NCBI GenBank assembly: GCA_019095985.1 | Contig: JAGTTF010000197.1 | Location: 402,991-466,990, forward strand | Reading direction: 5' to 3' | DNA: 64,000 bases | From: Streblospio benedicti | Lineage: Eukaryota > Annelida > Polychaeta > Spionida > Spionidae | Shown: positions 1-37,750 of the stretch, piece by piece | Layout: each line of letters starts with the position of its first letter | How positions within the stretch are numbered: the first letter of the stretch is position 1 | Notes under the pieces: model-generated | The model's database searches: none | What the model was told of the DNA's origin: nothing | What the model saw: the letters and a program-made list of their open reading frames with translations, nothing else | Program-made: the position numbers and the translations under genes

Positions 1-156
1 TTTATGTTTCCTTAAATCTTTTCAGCTTACGAAAAAACAAACAAAAACCAACGAATATTCACTGGAACAGTTTATTCATGATATACACGTACACACAATG
101 GTGGTCTACATACGGCCACCTTGTTCACCAGAGCAGTTACACGTAAGGGAACGATC

Positions 157-434
157 ACAAATAATGATACCGAGGGGTCGTCCAAAAAGGTGAGAGGGGG
201 GGAGTGTCGAAAAACTTTTCTGATTCTTTTTTGCGGGGTCGCTGAACGTTTTTATCAAGCTGTGGTATATTTTTTAAAATGTTTTCTTTTAGAAATGCAA
301 TGACTATAGAGGACTTTTTCTTTTAGAGGTGGAGAGGGGGGGTCACTCAATTTTTTAAAATGTTGATGGGGTGGTCGGTTAACTTTTTCTTCGAGCCCCA
401 AAAAATGGACGACCCCCAGTATCGTTATTTATGA
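157..434. repeat. Palindromic MITE-like element
   Basis: Inverted ends of about 27 bp: ACAAATAATGATACCGAGGG at 157 pairs with the complement of the segment at 408-434. The G-rich interior (GGAGAGGGGGG) is repeated twice. No coding capacity. Confidence 0.55.
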
Positions 435-1904
435 GTTTTCCCTAAATACTGCAGCACGTATACTGAAAGTACTATGTTCAACACTGTGAGTATCACGCTG
501 GTACCTAATATACTGGTCCGCACTAAACACGACGAAGGCAGCACTACTTTACTTTTTTACAAAACAAATCATAACACAACGTCCTCATGCCCATTAACTG
601 CGGGATGAGAATATAAATACATGTACATGATAACCTGTTTGATAAGATCAGACTTGCGTAGAGTAGCTAACGCCAGAACAACACGGCTACAATCTACGAA
701 CAATCATCTTGTACGATGTTCGAGCGTGGCCTCTTCCTTGTTTACGTCCTAAGTGCCTTTTAGATGGACAGGGAGACCACGTGGTGTTTGTACATGATCC
801 TCCAGAGGAAGGTAATATTCTAGTAACCAATTGAGCCTATATGATGAAGAGCTGAAGACACACAAAAGTGTCACAAACTGGGAAGTGTAGTAATCAGTAG
901 GATGAGCAGTAGCTCTACAGCAATTCGCGGACACAGACCGACAACATGGACAAACCACAGACAACAAATTGGCGGCACCCTGTTTAATCCATGTTCAACA
1001 AGAAAGGCGAACCATTCCAGTGACGTCACCAATGTAGAGCGTGGCCTAAAATGTAATGCAATAAGTGGGTAATACTTCTTGCAATGATAATCTGCTAATC
1101 TACTGTCCTTTGCATTTTTATGAAAAGAAGTTGGCTGTTGAAATGTTTGACACTATTTTGCCTCTTGGTGTAGACACACTGTAAAACTAGAAATGTTTGC
1201 GCACACTTTGATTTGCGAATTTTGTGTGCGGTGCAAAAGCGCAAACTTAAATGGTCAGCATACTGTGATAGCCTATGTAAATTAGGTTTAGGATGGACCA
1301 AAATCGCAAAATTAAAGTCACAAAATGATTTTAAAATCGCAAAATTTAATAGCCACGAAATATTCTAGTTTTACAGTATGCCTTTTGGAATACCAAATTA
1401 GGTAGTATCAGAAAAACCACGATTCAGCGATATTGAAACATTGGGTGGGGGTGGGGGTGGGGTGGGGGTGGGATACAAAAATCTTGTGTGATTTCTTTGG
1501 AATTTCTTGGAAATTGTTTTAGAGCAAGACGTAATGGACTGACAGTGGTCTAACACTAGAACCATATGGTACGGATGAGCATGCATTGTCTTACAGCTGT
1601 ACAAAATAGATAAACATGTATCCTAAGGCCACAATAACCACAACATGGTAACATCTGTGTAATAATTGTCAATGTTGTCTAATGCACTTCATTCAAATAT
1701 ATACGTGCTGGGAATATGCAATAAAGCAGTTATGTGAACGTGTACATGTACTATATATCCTTCAGTAGAACGCATCAATGTACAACACAATGAACTGTTA
1801 CTAACACAATGCCAACCACTAGACATACAAATAAGCGCCCGTGGTATTTGAATCCGAGCCACAACACAGTCCCCTCCAGACCTTCCTGTTGAACTCTCTC
1901 CGCA
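435..1904. other. Stretch without a recognised gene
   Basis: No conserved reading frame or RNA gene seen. It holds one copy of a dispersed repeat (about 764-850, minus, related to 19996-20075) and a GGGGGT-rich run at 1444-1472. Confidence 0.5.
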
Positions 1905-2012
1905 GGATGTAAATTGTTTGTTTCCCAGAAGTTTACAAACTAGTTTACAAGCTGGGAAAATATAATTCCCTGTTTACAAGAGTTGTAAACAGGTTAATTT
2001 CTCATGTGCTGT
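1905..2012. repeat. GTTTACAAG inverted-repeat fragment
   Basis: Contains several inverted copies of GTTTACAA/TTGTAAAC followed by a TTCTC(A/T)TGTGC end. The same pattern forms a longer palindrome at 7690-7905, inside intron 5 of the GPCR. Confidence 0.5.
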
Positions 2013-3460
2013 CCCCACACACACTAGAGACGGGCTGGTGATGCCTCTGCACTTGAGCTCTGCCCAAGCTAGTGGTATCTCCAGTACTTCTAGCTGATCA
2101 ATGCCATGCCGCTTCCCTTTCCACTTCACCTAGGGGGCTATATCATTTATCATGGCTAAGGAGGTGTATGGAAAAACTAGGTGGTGGGTGATGATAGACT
2201 CAATTTGATTGTTTTTCCTTGATAATCTGTGATGCACTTAGAGGGTAGCTTGGAAAATCGATGGTAACTTTAGGAACGGGGTGGAAATTGTGAAACACAG
2301 TTAGGCGGGGACCTAAAATCATACCATATTATTTTTCATACACCCCTGCACCATGATAAATGGTAATCCTTGAATTGGGACATCAATATAGAATTTATTG
2401 CAGTAGGGACTGATCCCAGTTTTTACATCTAATGTTAAAAAAGCCACGTGCGTGGAGTACGGTTCAGGAACACAGTTTTTGCAAAGTTTTGCTACAGTTT
2501 GTCTTGAACATGACAAGTCACGTGTGCACAAATTTAAATGAACGCAACCAACTGATCTGCTAATTATATCATCTTGATGTTATACAAACGCAGTAATATG
2601 GATAGATAATGCAGTTCTAAGACTGTAATTCTCGCATACAAACGGGACGTTTGCAGGAGAGATGCAAACATGACCAAAATGGAAGGGAATGTTTGTGGTT
2701 GTTGGCTTGAAATATCCTTCGTTCAGAGGATTCAACATTTTCCACGAGTTATACATATAAAAATCTTAAAAATAGATATTGCCGCTAAGCATGTTGTATA
2801 CCTATGTAATGAGAAACCTCTTCTCTTTTCAACATTACTAGTGCCACTCACGTATTCCTCATTTAAAATGGCATTCTATCACTTTCTAATACACAGTTTT
2901 CAATAATATTTACAGGAATGACAACCACTTTTACGCTGCTTTTTACATACATTAGGTATTCGGTACAGTATTGACATTTTGTGCGAATGTCAGACCCCGT
3001 GTCAGACAAGCGTTTTTCATAAACCCATACAAATGTCAATACCAATACAGGTCTGTTTCACAATCACAGTTGACGAACGTGCCTCCTTCATTTCACCCCA
3101 CATACAGCGCATCACGTGCGTCTGTTTGTGAGACGCACATGCTACGTTTTGATTGTCAATACCGATGTGTGGGCGGAGCTTGGTTCGGTCCATTTCTGGA
3201 CCTGTTAATTCTACACACATCAGATGAAGCTTTTTCAACAGCACGATTCAGCAGCACTGTGGTCAAAGTCCTTGTCTCGGCTATCTCTGTGTTTTCCCAT
3301 GTTCTGTCTCCAGCCTGTCTCCTTCAAACCACAGAACATTGGCACCTTTAATGCCATACAATATTCTCAATCTCAACTCCCTGGGGAGCGCACACAACAT
3401 TTGAACATTCCTGCTGAGCACTTCGCGTTGACTAAGCAAACACAAGATTAGATGTGAACA
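2013..3460. other. Region downstream of the GPCR stop, probable 3' UTR then intergenic
   Basis: No convincing reading frame. A weak SINE-like piece (TCAACTCCCTGGGGAGC, minus) lies near 3375. AATAAA on the minus strand is at 2394-2399 and the variant ATTAAA at 3348-3353; either could end the GPCR transcript. The 126-codon + strand frame at 2971 has no recognisable domain. Confidence 0.4.
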
Positions 3461-3628
3461 GTTCACCCAACCCAAGATTAGGTGGTCTCATCACTGTGTT
3501 CTGTTCACTCAACCAAAGGTTAAGTCGTCACATCAACTTTTTCGGTTCACCCAACCAAAGATTAGGTCGTCACATAACTTTGTTCTGTTCACCAAACTAA
3601 AGGTTAGGCAGTCCCATCACTGTGTTCT
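3461..3628. repeat. 42-bp tandem repeat, four copies, in the GPCR 3' UTR
   Basis: Units start at 3461, 3503, 3545 and 3587, each beginning GTTCAC and containing AAGATTAGG or AAGGTTA(A/G)G and ending near TGTTCT. The period is exactly 42. It begins 42 bases past the GPCR stop codon in the direction of transcription. Confidence 0.85.
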
Positions 3629-3669
3629 GTTGACGACAAACAGCCCACTAGCATGTGGCTTGTAGCGCC

Positions 3670-27977
<24,308 letters not shown>

Positions 27978-27995
27978 GGCGACGGCTGCAAGAGA
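27978..27995 (-). promoter_or_regulatory. Predicted 3' splice site just upstream of the start codon
   Basis: On the minus strand the bases before the ATG read CTCCCCTCTCTTGCAG followed by eight untranslated bases. This is a strong polypyrimidine-AG acceptor, so the transcript should begin in an upstream untranslated exon. I could not locate that exon or a promoter. Confidence 0.6.
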
Positions 27996-28044
27996 GGGGA
28001 GGGCGTTATGAGGGTGGAGGGTGCGGATGTCAAGTAGATGGAGT

Positions 28045-28545
28045 GCATTGGTAACCAGGTGTCTATGTCAACAATGGGACGTGTTTTACAGGTGTTTGTG
28101 TCAATCCATTTTTTTCTAATCGTAGTTCCTGTCTAAAACCAGCAGGTGGCTACACACCTACAAACAATTGCATTCTGGGAAAAAAAATGGACAAACAGTA
28201 TCAGTCTTTATCATTTCTTTCTACCACGCCGTAGCATCACAGAGCTTTGGTTGTTTAAGCCTGAACCACGTGCAGGTAAAAAAAATGTAACTATTTGAGA
28301 CACCTTTGTACGATTGTACCTAAATATTTCATATGAGACAGTGAAAAGATTCATGCATATGCAAAATAGCCACGTGCTTGGTTTGTTCGTCTATTTTTTA
28401 CCATAATTCTTAGTTATACGAAAACTGGTCAACAAAGGCATGTGTTTTACAGGTGTTCATATCAACAAAGTCACGTGTTTTACAGGTGGTTATATCAACA
28501 AAGTCACGTGTTTTACAGGTGGTTATATCAACAAAGTGTGTTAGT
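28045..28545. repeat. 33-bp tandem repeat upstream of coding exon 1
   Basis: GTGTTTTACAGGTG units at 28442, 28475 and 28508, with the spacer GTTATATCAACAAAGTCACG. Isolated relatives lie at 28050-28100. Each unit carries CACGTG or a near match. Confidence 0.8.
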
Positions 28546-29163
28546 GTCTACTAATGAGTAATGCACATATGGTAAGGCCTTCAATGGGGCATCATTTAAT
28601 CAGTCAAGTCTGAAATTATTGTGAATCTTTATGTGGGGTATGTTTTAACGATCGTAAATCACAAGTTTAAGTTAAATTAAAATTAAAATTATTTAATGAC
28701 AGTTTTTTAAACTGAGTGATAATAAAGTGTCAAAAAGTTATCAGCATTGATAAAATATGTATTACCGTTTACTTATATTCGTATGCATGAAACATACAGT
28801 GACAAAAAAATGTACATTTTTTCCCTCTGTGGCTCTAGGGCAAAGGGAGATTAGGCATTAAACGCCTGTGACTTATGGTTGTGTGGCTGTGTCACTCTAT
28901 CTTGTGCCATGTTCGGCGCCTGTGATCAAATCACAAGGCCCTGGAGCGGCTCTCTCCCTCCTGACACAAGGGACACTTGACCTGGAGCAAGTCAAGTCAG
29001 TACTGGAAGGGGGAGATGGCCCTCTTTAATCCCAGCGTGCTGCCAGAGACCCAAAGGGTAAAAGGTTTACAATGCTGAGTAATAATAAGATATGTAAGTG
29101 AAGTACTGGCATTAAAGTACTTATTCTTTCTTTAGAAACAGCCATAGACTCACATGATGCGAC
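28546..29163. other. Upstream of the GPCR coding start, no gene seen
   Basis: AT-rich to 28800, then a GC-richer block at 28830-29060 with short inverted words (CACTTGACC/GGTCAAG-like) that I cannot classify. A 5' untranslated exon could lie here. Confidence 0.35.
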
Positions 29164-29164
29164 T

Positions 29165-29231
<67 letters not shown>

Positions 29232-29236
29232 TTCAT

Positions 29237-29271
<35 letters not shown>

Positions 29272-29273
29272 TT
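29164..29273. repeat. (TTTA)n microsatellite
   Basis: About 110 bp of TTTA with one TTCA interruption near 29233. Confidence 0.97.
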
Positions 29274-31185
29274 ATATACGAGTGGATTTGAGAACCCAGA
29301 AAATCACTCAGTGAATGATTTTCTGACCTTTTACCCCCACCTTAATCTCATGTTTCTCATATTTAGACTTCAAGTTTTGTAGCGTCGATGCTTTTTTCTG
29401 TTCCACTTTTCAGCCAATCAGAATAGAGTTTATATTCAGCAAACATAGCAGATTTTTCTCCCATACCATTTACTGTTACGGTGTAGTTTGAAATGAGACA
29501 TGTGCACACGTGTGAAAACAAGTCACTACGTCATACGTGTAACGAGACAGCGTGACCTTTGTCTGTAATGGAATACTATTTAAAGGGGACATGCACAGAT
29601 AAAAAAAGATATTGCTCAGCCAAAACCATATTTGTTCTGTAAAATCCAGTATCAATAGACGATGTCTTATCCATTGCAAATGTACAGCAAATGCCTCCTT
29701 GTATAATAATTATTTTACAATTATTTGTATGTGTTTTGATAAACCATCAAAACCTACAAATAAAAAGTGCACTGCGATATTGATTGTCACTTCCAAATCT
29801 CTCCTGGAAAAAAAGAGCCCTGTTTACTAGCATGAAAGTGCAGCCTCTATCACCCGTGGGCTTCAGCCAAAATGAGCTGGTCAGAAATATTTATTCTATT
29901 AAGGCTGATAAGAGGTCAATGTTTACAAATATGACTTTTGGGTACAATTCATGAAAACTGTAAGGAGAAACGATCAATTATAAAGAAATGGAATAGATAA
30001 AAATGCATATATTCAAATGACTCAGCAAGTACTATTTATGTGGCATAAAAGGTAGCTATGACATGAAATTCACCACTTGTAGGGGGGTTTTTTTTTCTTA
30101 GTAATGGGCGAGTAAAACGTTGGCTTTGCTAGCCGATATTTCCTGTATTTGTCACACGGATAAGATGTCTCCTGGTGAGGGAATCCACACTCTCTTCTTC
30201 CTGTTTGTTTCAGTCTTATTTCCACCCCCAAATCTCATCATTTTGGGCTGGGTTTTTTTCACTGGTCATATACCCCTCATTCAAGTCTTATATTCTTACC
30301 TGGGATATTTCTGACCACCGCCTTATCGTATTATTAGTAGGCCTACATGTTTCAATCTCTGTACCAAAATTGTGTTGAGAAATAAATAAATCAAAACTCA
30401 TTTTGATTTTGCTTACGATGTACGTGTAGATCTTTGCTTCAAAATATTTGTCATTGAAAGAGACAATTGAACATGTAAAATTTAAGAGATTCCCGACGAT
30501 GCGCATCTCTTTTACAATATCATGTTACAACATCTCAGTTTCAATAGGTTTACCACTACACGCCTTTTTGCCATTCAATCAAAAACTAGACCTTCAAAAT
30601 TTACATCAATTTCGGTTTTAATGTAAAAATCGCCGTTATTTAATATGCCCGTTTCAGGAGAAAAAAAGCTTTCTATAGCTACATGTATATCAGTTCTTTT
30701 CTCCTGATGAGCACAAGCAAATGACGAGAATATTAGAGAATGTAACCATGTAACATTGTGTATGTATAAATTGATTTGGTATACATCATTATGGTCTCAT
30801 AATGATAAAGAATTTTGTAATAACAAGTATGTAAAGAAATCTAAGAAAAAGAAAACTGAACACAGCAGAAATAGAAAAAAAAAATCAAATCAAGTGTATA
30901 TTGTATGCTTTGAATTTGAAAAACCACAACTTTTGATTGAGTTTTTTGCCAAGAGAAGAAGCACTTTGACAGACACGGGTCCGTATTTAGCGAGGTTGTG
31001 TAGGTTTAATGGGCTTTCGGTGTCCACTAAGACGCGCTGTCGGGTCTCATCACTTAGGCAGGGCTTTGGAGACGGTGCAGCCGGCAAAACGGGCTCTACA
31101 AACGTGTCTATATGCTTTATTTTCAATGGAATCTGTTTCAAATCATAAAAGAGGAGAGACATCCGGATATGGACGGGTCCCGGCA
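29274..31185. other. Stretch without a recognised gene
   Basis: AT-rich unique-looking DNA. The frames of 60-130 codons here are low-complexity or without a domain. Confidence 0.45.
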
Positions 31186-31385
31186 ATGGTGGTGTTTTTT
31201 AATGTTTTTGGTGTGTGTGTTTTTCTGTTTCTTCTTTTTTTCTATTTTTTTCTTTTTTTTTTTTTCGGGGGGCACCCCAGGCAATAAAAATGACGTGTAA
31301 ACGCTAGAAGCAGAATTACTGACGAACAAACCCAGCCGTGTATGTTGGGGGGAGTCTTTTTCCAAAACCTGGATCTGCCTGAAGC
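31186..31385. mobile_element. Diverged GGCAGATCCAGG MITE (right part)
   Basis: Ends CCAAAACCTGGATCTGCCTG at 31361. To its left lie a T-rich run, GGGGGGCACCCCAGGCAATA and a GTGTGTTTTT tract. The left terminus is not clear. Confidence 0.45.
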
Positions 31386-32526
31386 GCTACACGCAAAACG
31401 CTGGCTTGTTTCTGTGACGTCATCCGTGACGTGGGACGTACGTCATTCCCATGCACAGTGCTGGGGAAAATACACCTATTTTGAGATGAGAGAATGGCCA
31501 TTGATTTTTTTTTGTATGGGGAAATGAGAATGGGGGTCTGTTTCACAAAGAATTGTGAGAAATTGTGAAATGAGAATGATTAGAAAATTAGTGAGAATGG
31601 CCCTGAGACTTGAGAATGGGGTAGGGTATGTTCTTCCCTCAGTGCATAGCTTCCCAGCCGTGTGCATAGTGATGTACAAACGGGGGCTACCAAGGAATGA
31701 TTGGCCATTTAACAAACACCACCGAGGACAAAAGATACATTCAACTTTCTAAATGTAGAGGTGGGTATGTAGCCTTGATGAAAATCCATTCACCAACATT
31801 TTTTTTCCCAAATCACCAGTCACCAATACATTTCATTGTGTTTCATCAATCCCCGGGAATTGTAATTGAATAGGTTCCATTACATTTCACACACTTAATA
31901 AATACATACAATTCGCAATTCACACCCAAGATTTAGGGCAAATCACCACTCACAGCCTTTGTAATGAGCAGATCACCAGTCACCAATAATAGGTTCCATC
32001 ACATTTCACGCACTTGAATACTGGCAATTCACAATTAATTAACAATCAAGATTTAGAGCAAATCACCAATCACATGTTTGCTATATGACGCCCTCAATGT
32101 ACACAAGATGAATGTGGCGGAAACCCGGGTCACGGCGACGCTTCCCCTTGTGCTCCAAGCTCTGTCACAAACCCTACACTGAGTTAGATAACCAGGAAAG
32201 GCATGCTTAATGTGAAAAATGAAAGTTGTAATGTACAAAAATATCCTCAGTTGTAGGTCACAAATGCACAAAATTTCTTGTACGGCCATCGGCCCTTTCG
32301 GAAATAAAGATTGAAGATTGAAGTTTATATTCAATATTTGTTTCCGGAAAATGGTTGAATTTTAGTGTTTTGAAGATAAATTCCCTGATTTTGAGGCGGA
32401 TTTGCACAAATGAAGACATGAAGCAGCATTCTGCAGTTTTGTACTGCCCACAAACCAATTGGGAACCCAAATGTGTGGACACCCTACTGTTCCACCAGCC
32501 TCAACAAGCGAGCTGACTGTGTGCTT
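31386..32526. other. Stretch without a recognised gene
   Basis: 31795-32070 holds irregular repeats of AATCACCAGTCACCAATA and AGGTTCCATTACATTTCAC (two to three units). No frame of note. Confidence 0.45.
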
Positions 32527-32795
32527 CTCTGACCCAGTGGATGCTTGACCAGAAGGTCGGGGGTTTGAGTGGACGCTGTTGAGAAAACTCACCTCTAACC
32601 AGTTGCAAACTCATCCATGGTACCTACACGTCGGGCAAGTGAACGCTAAAGTGAGTGATTAGCACATCTGCGCTACGGTAGCGATGTGCTGTATGCTCCC
32701 CAGGGAGTTGAGACAGATACATAATGGTGTGACCAGAATGCCAACGACCTGGTGTGAACGTAGAGCCGTCTGATTCTGCATAACAGGACCTTAAC
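32527..32795 (+). mobile_element. tRNA-derived SINE, second body type
   Basis: Head with GACCAGAAGGTCGGGGGTTT (B-box region), then ATGGTACCTACACGTCGGGC, GATGTGCTGTATGCTCCCCA, GGGAGTTGAGA and GACCTGGTGTGAACGT. Same body as 61320-61643 and 56905-57235. Confidence 0.75.
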
Positions 32796-33034
32796 GTAGT
32801 GCACCAAGGTCACATTTTACATTGCAGTTCAGAAATACGATTTATCCTGGTCACATTTTATTGCAATTATAAATTTGCTGTCTTGATACTTGTTACTGTT
32901 TTATCTTTTACACCTATTTAAATATGCGCTGGAAATTTAGTTTGGCAATATAGGTTAAAATCGTATAAATCGTCATCCACTACACTATGTTTGTTAGTAA
33001 ATTCTTGTTCAATTTAAACTAGACACAAATGAGA

Positions 33035-33200
33035 GTGATAAGTCTGCGGTAGCGATGTGCTGTATGCTCCCCAGGGAGTTGAGAAAGATATAGTGTGACA
33101 AGGATGCTGCCAATGACCTGGTGTAAATACGTAAAGTCGCTAGAGCACAATAACAGTGAATTGCGACCATAAACAACCACATTTACATTTTTTCATTTTT
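33035..33200 (+). mobile_element. 5'-truncated SINE, second body type
   Basis: Starts inside the body (GCGGTAGCGATGTGCTGTAT) and runs to ACAACCACATTTACATTTT, the family 3' end. Confidence 0.75.
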
Positions 33201-33589
33201 ACACTGACATTTTCCCTCAATTTCTGCCATGGAAAAATTTCTATGTTTAATCTAAACTAGACACTAACAGTTTTCCGCCAATTTCTGCCATGGACATTGG
33301 CTTCCATAACCACTCCATCATTGCCTAGCTTGCTGCCTGCATGGCGGACGCTTGGCGGAGTAGCGGCTATTTCTGACCACCCTGTTACCCTTTCCCTGTT
33401 AGCGTGTTTGTTTCAAGTGAGTGATTGTTTCAATCCCCCATGGTTATCACGCGCGTGCTGTGTTCGTTTCAGAGTGTACACTATGTTGCGCTACTCTCCT
33501 GTGTGTCTTGCTCTATGTTTCCTGACCTTTAAGTTTTACTGCCAACTTTCAAACCATTGGCAATTCTTCTCTAATGCCGTCTCGTACTA

Positions 33590-33800
33590 TACAATAATAC
33601 AACACAATACAATCATATTTGTATGGCTTGTAGGCCTCCTTCAACAAATGCTGCTTCAATTGGGTTTTAAAAATGACAAGAGTCTTTGATTGTCGTATGG
33701 ACAGAGGAAGTTTATTCCATAATTCAGGTGCTGCTATTTTAAATGCTCTATCTGACCATAAGACTATGTTCTTGATTTAAATTCCTGGGGCAATAGGTTG
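33590..33800 (-). mobile_element. LINE C-terminal fragment
   Basis: The minus strand reads PELWNKLPLSIRQSKTL then VIFKTQLKQHLLKEAYK, the typical LWN.LP..IR...SL..FK..LK..L ending of CR1/L2-type LINEs. It ends in CAATACAATAC-like sequence as at 50790. Confidence 0.75.
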
Positions 33801-35488
33801 TGTGATGAGCGCACTCATCTATTGTGAGTACCGGCCTTTGAAGGTCAGTGACGTGCGTGCACGCCTAATAGACCTGTTTGGCTAGGATTATATTTTCACA
33901 GTGCCCATTACCTCGACAAAACCCACCCATTCCTCTGTTACTTTCATTCCTACACACACTACCTACAGCGGCGCCGCCGTAAAGCACGAGCTGACGGCCA
34001 ATTCCAGGAAATCCCGTGAGAAACGCGTGATTATACGAGACTTACACACTCTCACGCGGACTTAATGCGTAAATTGGGTGCCGGGACCCCCGCCCCGCCC
34101 GGCAGGCCCGGCACGCGGGGCTCACTCCGCGGCATGGGCTGGGAGGGTCTGGGTTTTGAGCGTGTTAGCATCGACAAAGGGTGCATTACATGGACTACAG
34201 GGTGTGTTGTCGGCTGTACCAGCACCAGGAGCTAACAGCTAACAACACACACCATCTATCAATATGAACACGCCCCAAACTCAAATAGTACATAAAAGCT
34301 CATGTAATAGAACACAAATCTAAAACAATGACCAGCAATGCAGCAAGCTATGTGATGAGGTGAGCCCGACCAGCAACACGCGGAGTTTTGCTCACATCGC
34401 GTCACGAGTTGGTGTTGGTGTTTTTGTCACGCGGCGGCGGTTATTAAATCTGAGAAACTCGAGCCGCAGACGACACAGGTAGCAGGGCACAGTCGCACGG
34501 GATGGACGTTTCTGAGCACGTACGTCGAACGTAAAAACGTCCGCCTGTAACATGGTACGTCTAACGTAAACGCGTCCACTGCACAGTTTGCGCAAAACTA
34601 AAGAAAAACTCTAGACTCTATAACCATATATAACTTCATTGTTGAAGAATACGACAAGTTTCGGCAACATTGAGCATAATTGCATCGGGATTTCACACAG
34701 ACGGGTTTTCTGTGATTTTTTTTCCCAAAATCATGCATGTTATCAACTTGCATTTCTATCAATAGAGCACTGCACACCAGTTCGTGTGTTATTTGAATAA
34801 AATTATTAGGCTCCAAACAAATACCACACATAATTACTACTATGAAAATAATTGTTTTCCCGGTGCCGAAGTGTAAAATAAAATTTCTAATAAGATCTAA
34901 ATAAACATGTTCAAATCCCATATTATCGCCACGCACGAAGTGGGTGTGCATACATTTTGCCATAACTACAGATCATATAATTTTAATGAACCATAACAAT
35001 TGTGTTTATCATGCGACAATATAAGTAAGTAGCTGTGTTACGTTTGTTTAAACAATAAATGCACGAACTGGGTGTGTAGTCCTCTAAATGGCTCGCCTCA
35101 TTATTCAGGTTTCAATTTCATCATTGAATATTCTGATGCTCAATGTCTTTTCTGTAGTTGGATGCTCGCTGTCACAACACATGTTTATGATATTCATACA
35201 TGTTCAAATTAGCATATCCTTGTTCTCTCTTCTCCATTCAAATTAGGAAATATTTAATTGCTCATGTCTACACACATCTAATCACCACTTATATCACCTT
35301 CTCACTTTTCCACATGACTATTTTCATATCTTCACCTATGGTTCTCTCATCGTTTTATACCCCAGGCCAGAGGTAGACTTTCCGTGATGGTGGACGGGGT
35401 CTGTTTTACAGGCAGCAGTAGCAGTTACTCAGTAACTGGTTGTGGATACGTTTGTGGCACTTTCAGAGCTGCTCGAATTGCTACTAGT
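33801..35488. other. Stretch without a recognised gene
   Basis: 34060-34140 is GC-rich (CCGGGACCCCCGCCCCGCCC). No frame with a domain; the 121-codon minus frame at 34598 looks random. Confidence 0.45.
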
Positions 35489-35656
35489 TACAGTAGACCC
35501 TCTCTGTTAGGACCACTTTTGGGACCAGTGTTAGGTGGTCTCAATAGAGAGGTTCATTGTGGTAGCTTTATGAAGGTTTGTGACCGTGAAAAGTGGTCTT
35601 ATTACAGAGGTGGTCTCAATACAGAGGCGGTCTTGATTGGAGGTTTGACTGTACCT
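35489..35656. mobile_element. pogo-like MITE, complete
   Basis: ACAGTAGACCCTCTCTGTTA to GGAGGTTTGACTGTA, with GTGAAAAGTGGTCTTATTAC inside. Both ends face inward as inverted repeats. Confidence 0.85.
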
Positions 35657-36069
35657 TGTATCAGTGCTGGGGGGGGTCGAACCTTGACCCGACGCTGCCG
35701 TTTTCACTTGGAAAGGAGGCTGCTAATGCAGTAAAACATCAACAGCTGCCATCTTGAATCCAGAACGAGGTTAATTATCGCTCATAGACTGCTTAGATAT
35801 TTGTTCTATATCCATGCATCACTTTCTTGTTGGGGAAAGTTGGGGCAATATCCATGTTATCTACACACACTGAAGCCTGAATCACTAACAACGCTGGGCC
35901 TCGAGCTACCACACATCTGGGACAATGTGCTGCATGACGTCCCAGCGCCATCTCGTGACGTACAAAGATGGCTGACGAAGAGTTTGTGACAGCTCGAATG
36001 CTCGTGAGTAAAAAATAACAAAGTAAAAAAACTACTCCATTACTATGGATATTCGCCTCATCACCGTCC

Positions 36070-36155
36070 ACACCGGACACCCGCTAGGGATCGAACTCAC
36101 GACTATCCGTGCACGACTCTACTCCCTATCAACTCGGCCACAGAAGCACACAGTG
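36070..36155 (-). mobile_element. SINE tRNA-like head
   Basis: The minus strand has GCTTCTGTGGCCGAGTTGAT and a B box GAGTTCGATCCCT. The body is missing. Confidence 0.65.
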
Positions 36156-37750
36156 AACTTACACCATATAAATGTCCGCTCAAACTCTAGACGACGCTCG
36201 CACACTTGGTGTTCTGAGAGCTTTGTGAGAACCAAGTCGCCGGCCAATGTCCCCTACCTCGTGACAACAGACATGGTCTGCAATTACATTTATCTTCTCT
36301 TCTAGCATTACATGTACATATCAACCTAATTCAAATAAAACAAGTAATGTTTTTTTCCAATTTCATAACCACTTTAATATCGATTTTTTACGCGGAATGA
36401 GGTGAGTAGTTTTGTTGGACGCCGATGACCTCTCGTTCTCCGTTAACAACATGAGAAGTTCTGAGAAAGACGTAATTTCCGTCTCGTGTCGGGTTACGTG
36501 TAACGTTGTTACATTTGAACGCACGGACGACGTATACTTCATATTCTTTTCTTTCATTTCAATCGACATTTGCTTCATTAATGTAGTGAATTGCGTGGAG
36601 TTTTCTTCAATAAATATAGTAGAATCTCCCCGGTTAACAATATAATAAAACTATGGATTCAAAGTCATTAGTACAATTATCGGAGGCTATGTTCATACCT
36701 GAATAGAGAGTCCAACTTATATCACTTTTTTTTTATATATATATTTGGTTCCAATGTCGGGAGGGGGAGCCAAAAAAACCCCCAAAAACAAACAAACACA
36801 GGTGTGAAAAGAGGGTAGTTATATTTTTTACTATTACCACATTGTTTCGTGTGTTCTTAGACGTAAAACAAAGATGTTAAGCATTGGTAGGAACTTTTAC
36901 TAATGACCATCAAAAATGAACTTCTACAGTATACAATGGTTTACACACATATATAGTACTTATAATTTAGGTGCTTTATAGTCAGTAACTATTACACGTT
37001 ACACCCCGCCTCCCCCGCCCACCACCCCACCTGACAGCCTACTGGGGCTCTGAGCGGCGTCCGCGTCTCATCAAGACACAATCAGGGGCAAAGCCCCCCC
37101 CCCCCCGGGGGGACGCCGGTTGCTGCATATTGATGGCTGTTTACGGGAAGTGGGTGCCGCTTGAGGCACTCCAGTGGCGGTGTGTACGCCATAAAGCAGT
37201 TAGCGAGGTCCTCCACCGATAGAGATCGCTTTAGGCATTTACATAACGACACTTCCTACTTAGACAGCGGCCACAAAGTAGTCACTATATGTTGATAGAC
37301 CAAACGCTATTGGTTGGAGGAGCGTTGTTGGTGGTGGTTCCCTGCTGTCGCTAGCTCTATGTGCTTAGCAGTATCTAAGATTTATATGATACATATCAAT
37401 ACACAAACTGTTTCTGAAGAGGACATTTTATTGTCGAAACTTGTTAAACTGAATAACTTTAGAAATTTTAAATATTTAGGACTATTTGGATTGGATGACA
37501 AAGCTGGTATAAAGAACTGTGTATTGATGTGTAATTGATATAAAGTGAATAAGTATGAGAGGACCTGCTGCAGCTCAAATATTAAACCTTGCAAACAAGT
37601 GTCTCAGATTGCTTTGAATGATTATATCGTAAACCTCCAAAACATACCACCTGGAGGAGACAAATCTCACAGGGAACCTTGCTAACACGACCACCTGTCT
37701 GCTGACCGCACGTGCTGGCGTTGTCACCAGACAGAGATGCATGTGGACGG
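36156..37750. other. Stretch without a recognised gene
   Basis: A C/G run lies at 37096-37113. The + frame near 37400-37530 (LNNFRNFKYLGLFGLDDKAG) faintly recalls the FKYLG motif of LINEs but is too short to call. Confidence 0.4.

Noticed and set aside
2971-3351. 126-codon plus-strand frame as a host exon
   Set aside because: No domain, no flanking splice signals that give a continuing frame, ordinary base composition.
3461-3628. Coding repeat (period 42 is a multiple of 3)
   Set aside because: Stops occur in the frames and it lies beyond the GPCR stop codon, so a 3' UTR minisatellite is simpler.
29164-29273. CRISPR-like or regulatory array
   Set aside because: It is a plain TTTA microsatellite without spacers; the genome is animal.
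37314-37538. LINE RT fragment (FKYLG string)
   Set aside because: Only five residues fit the motif and neither side continues into RT-like sequence.
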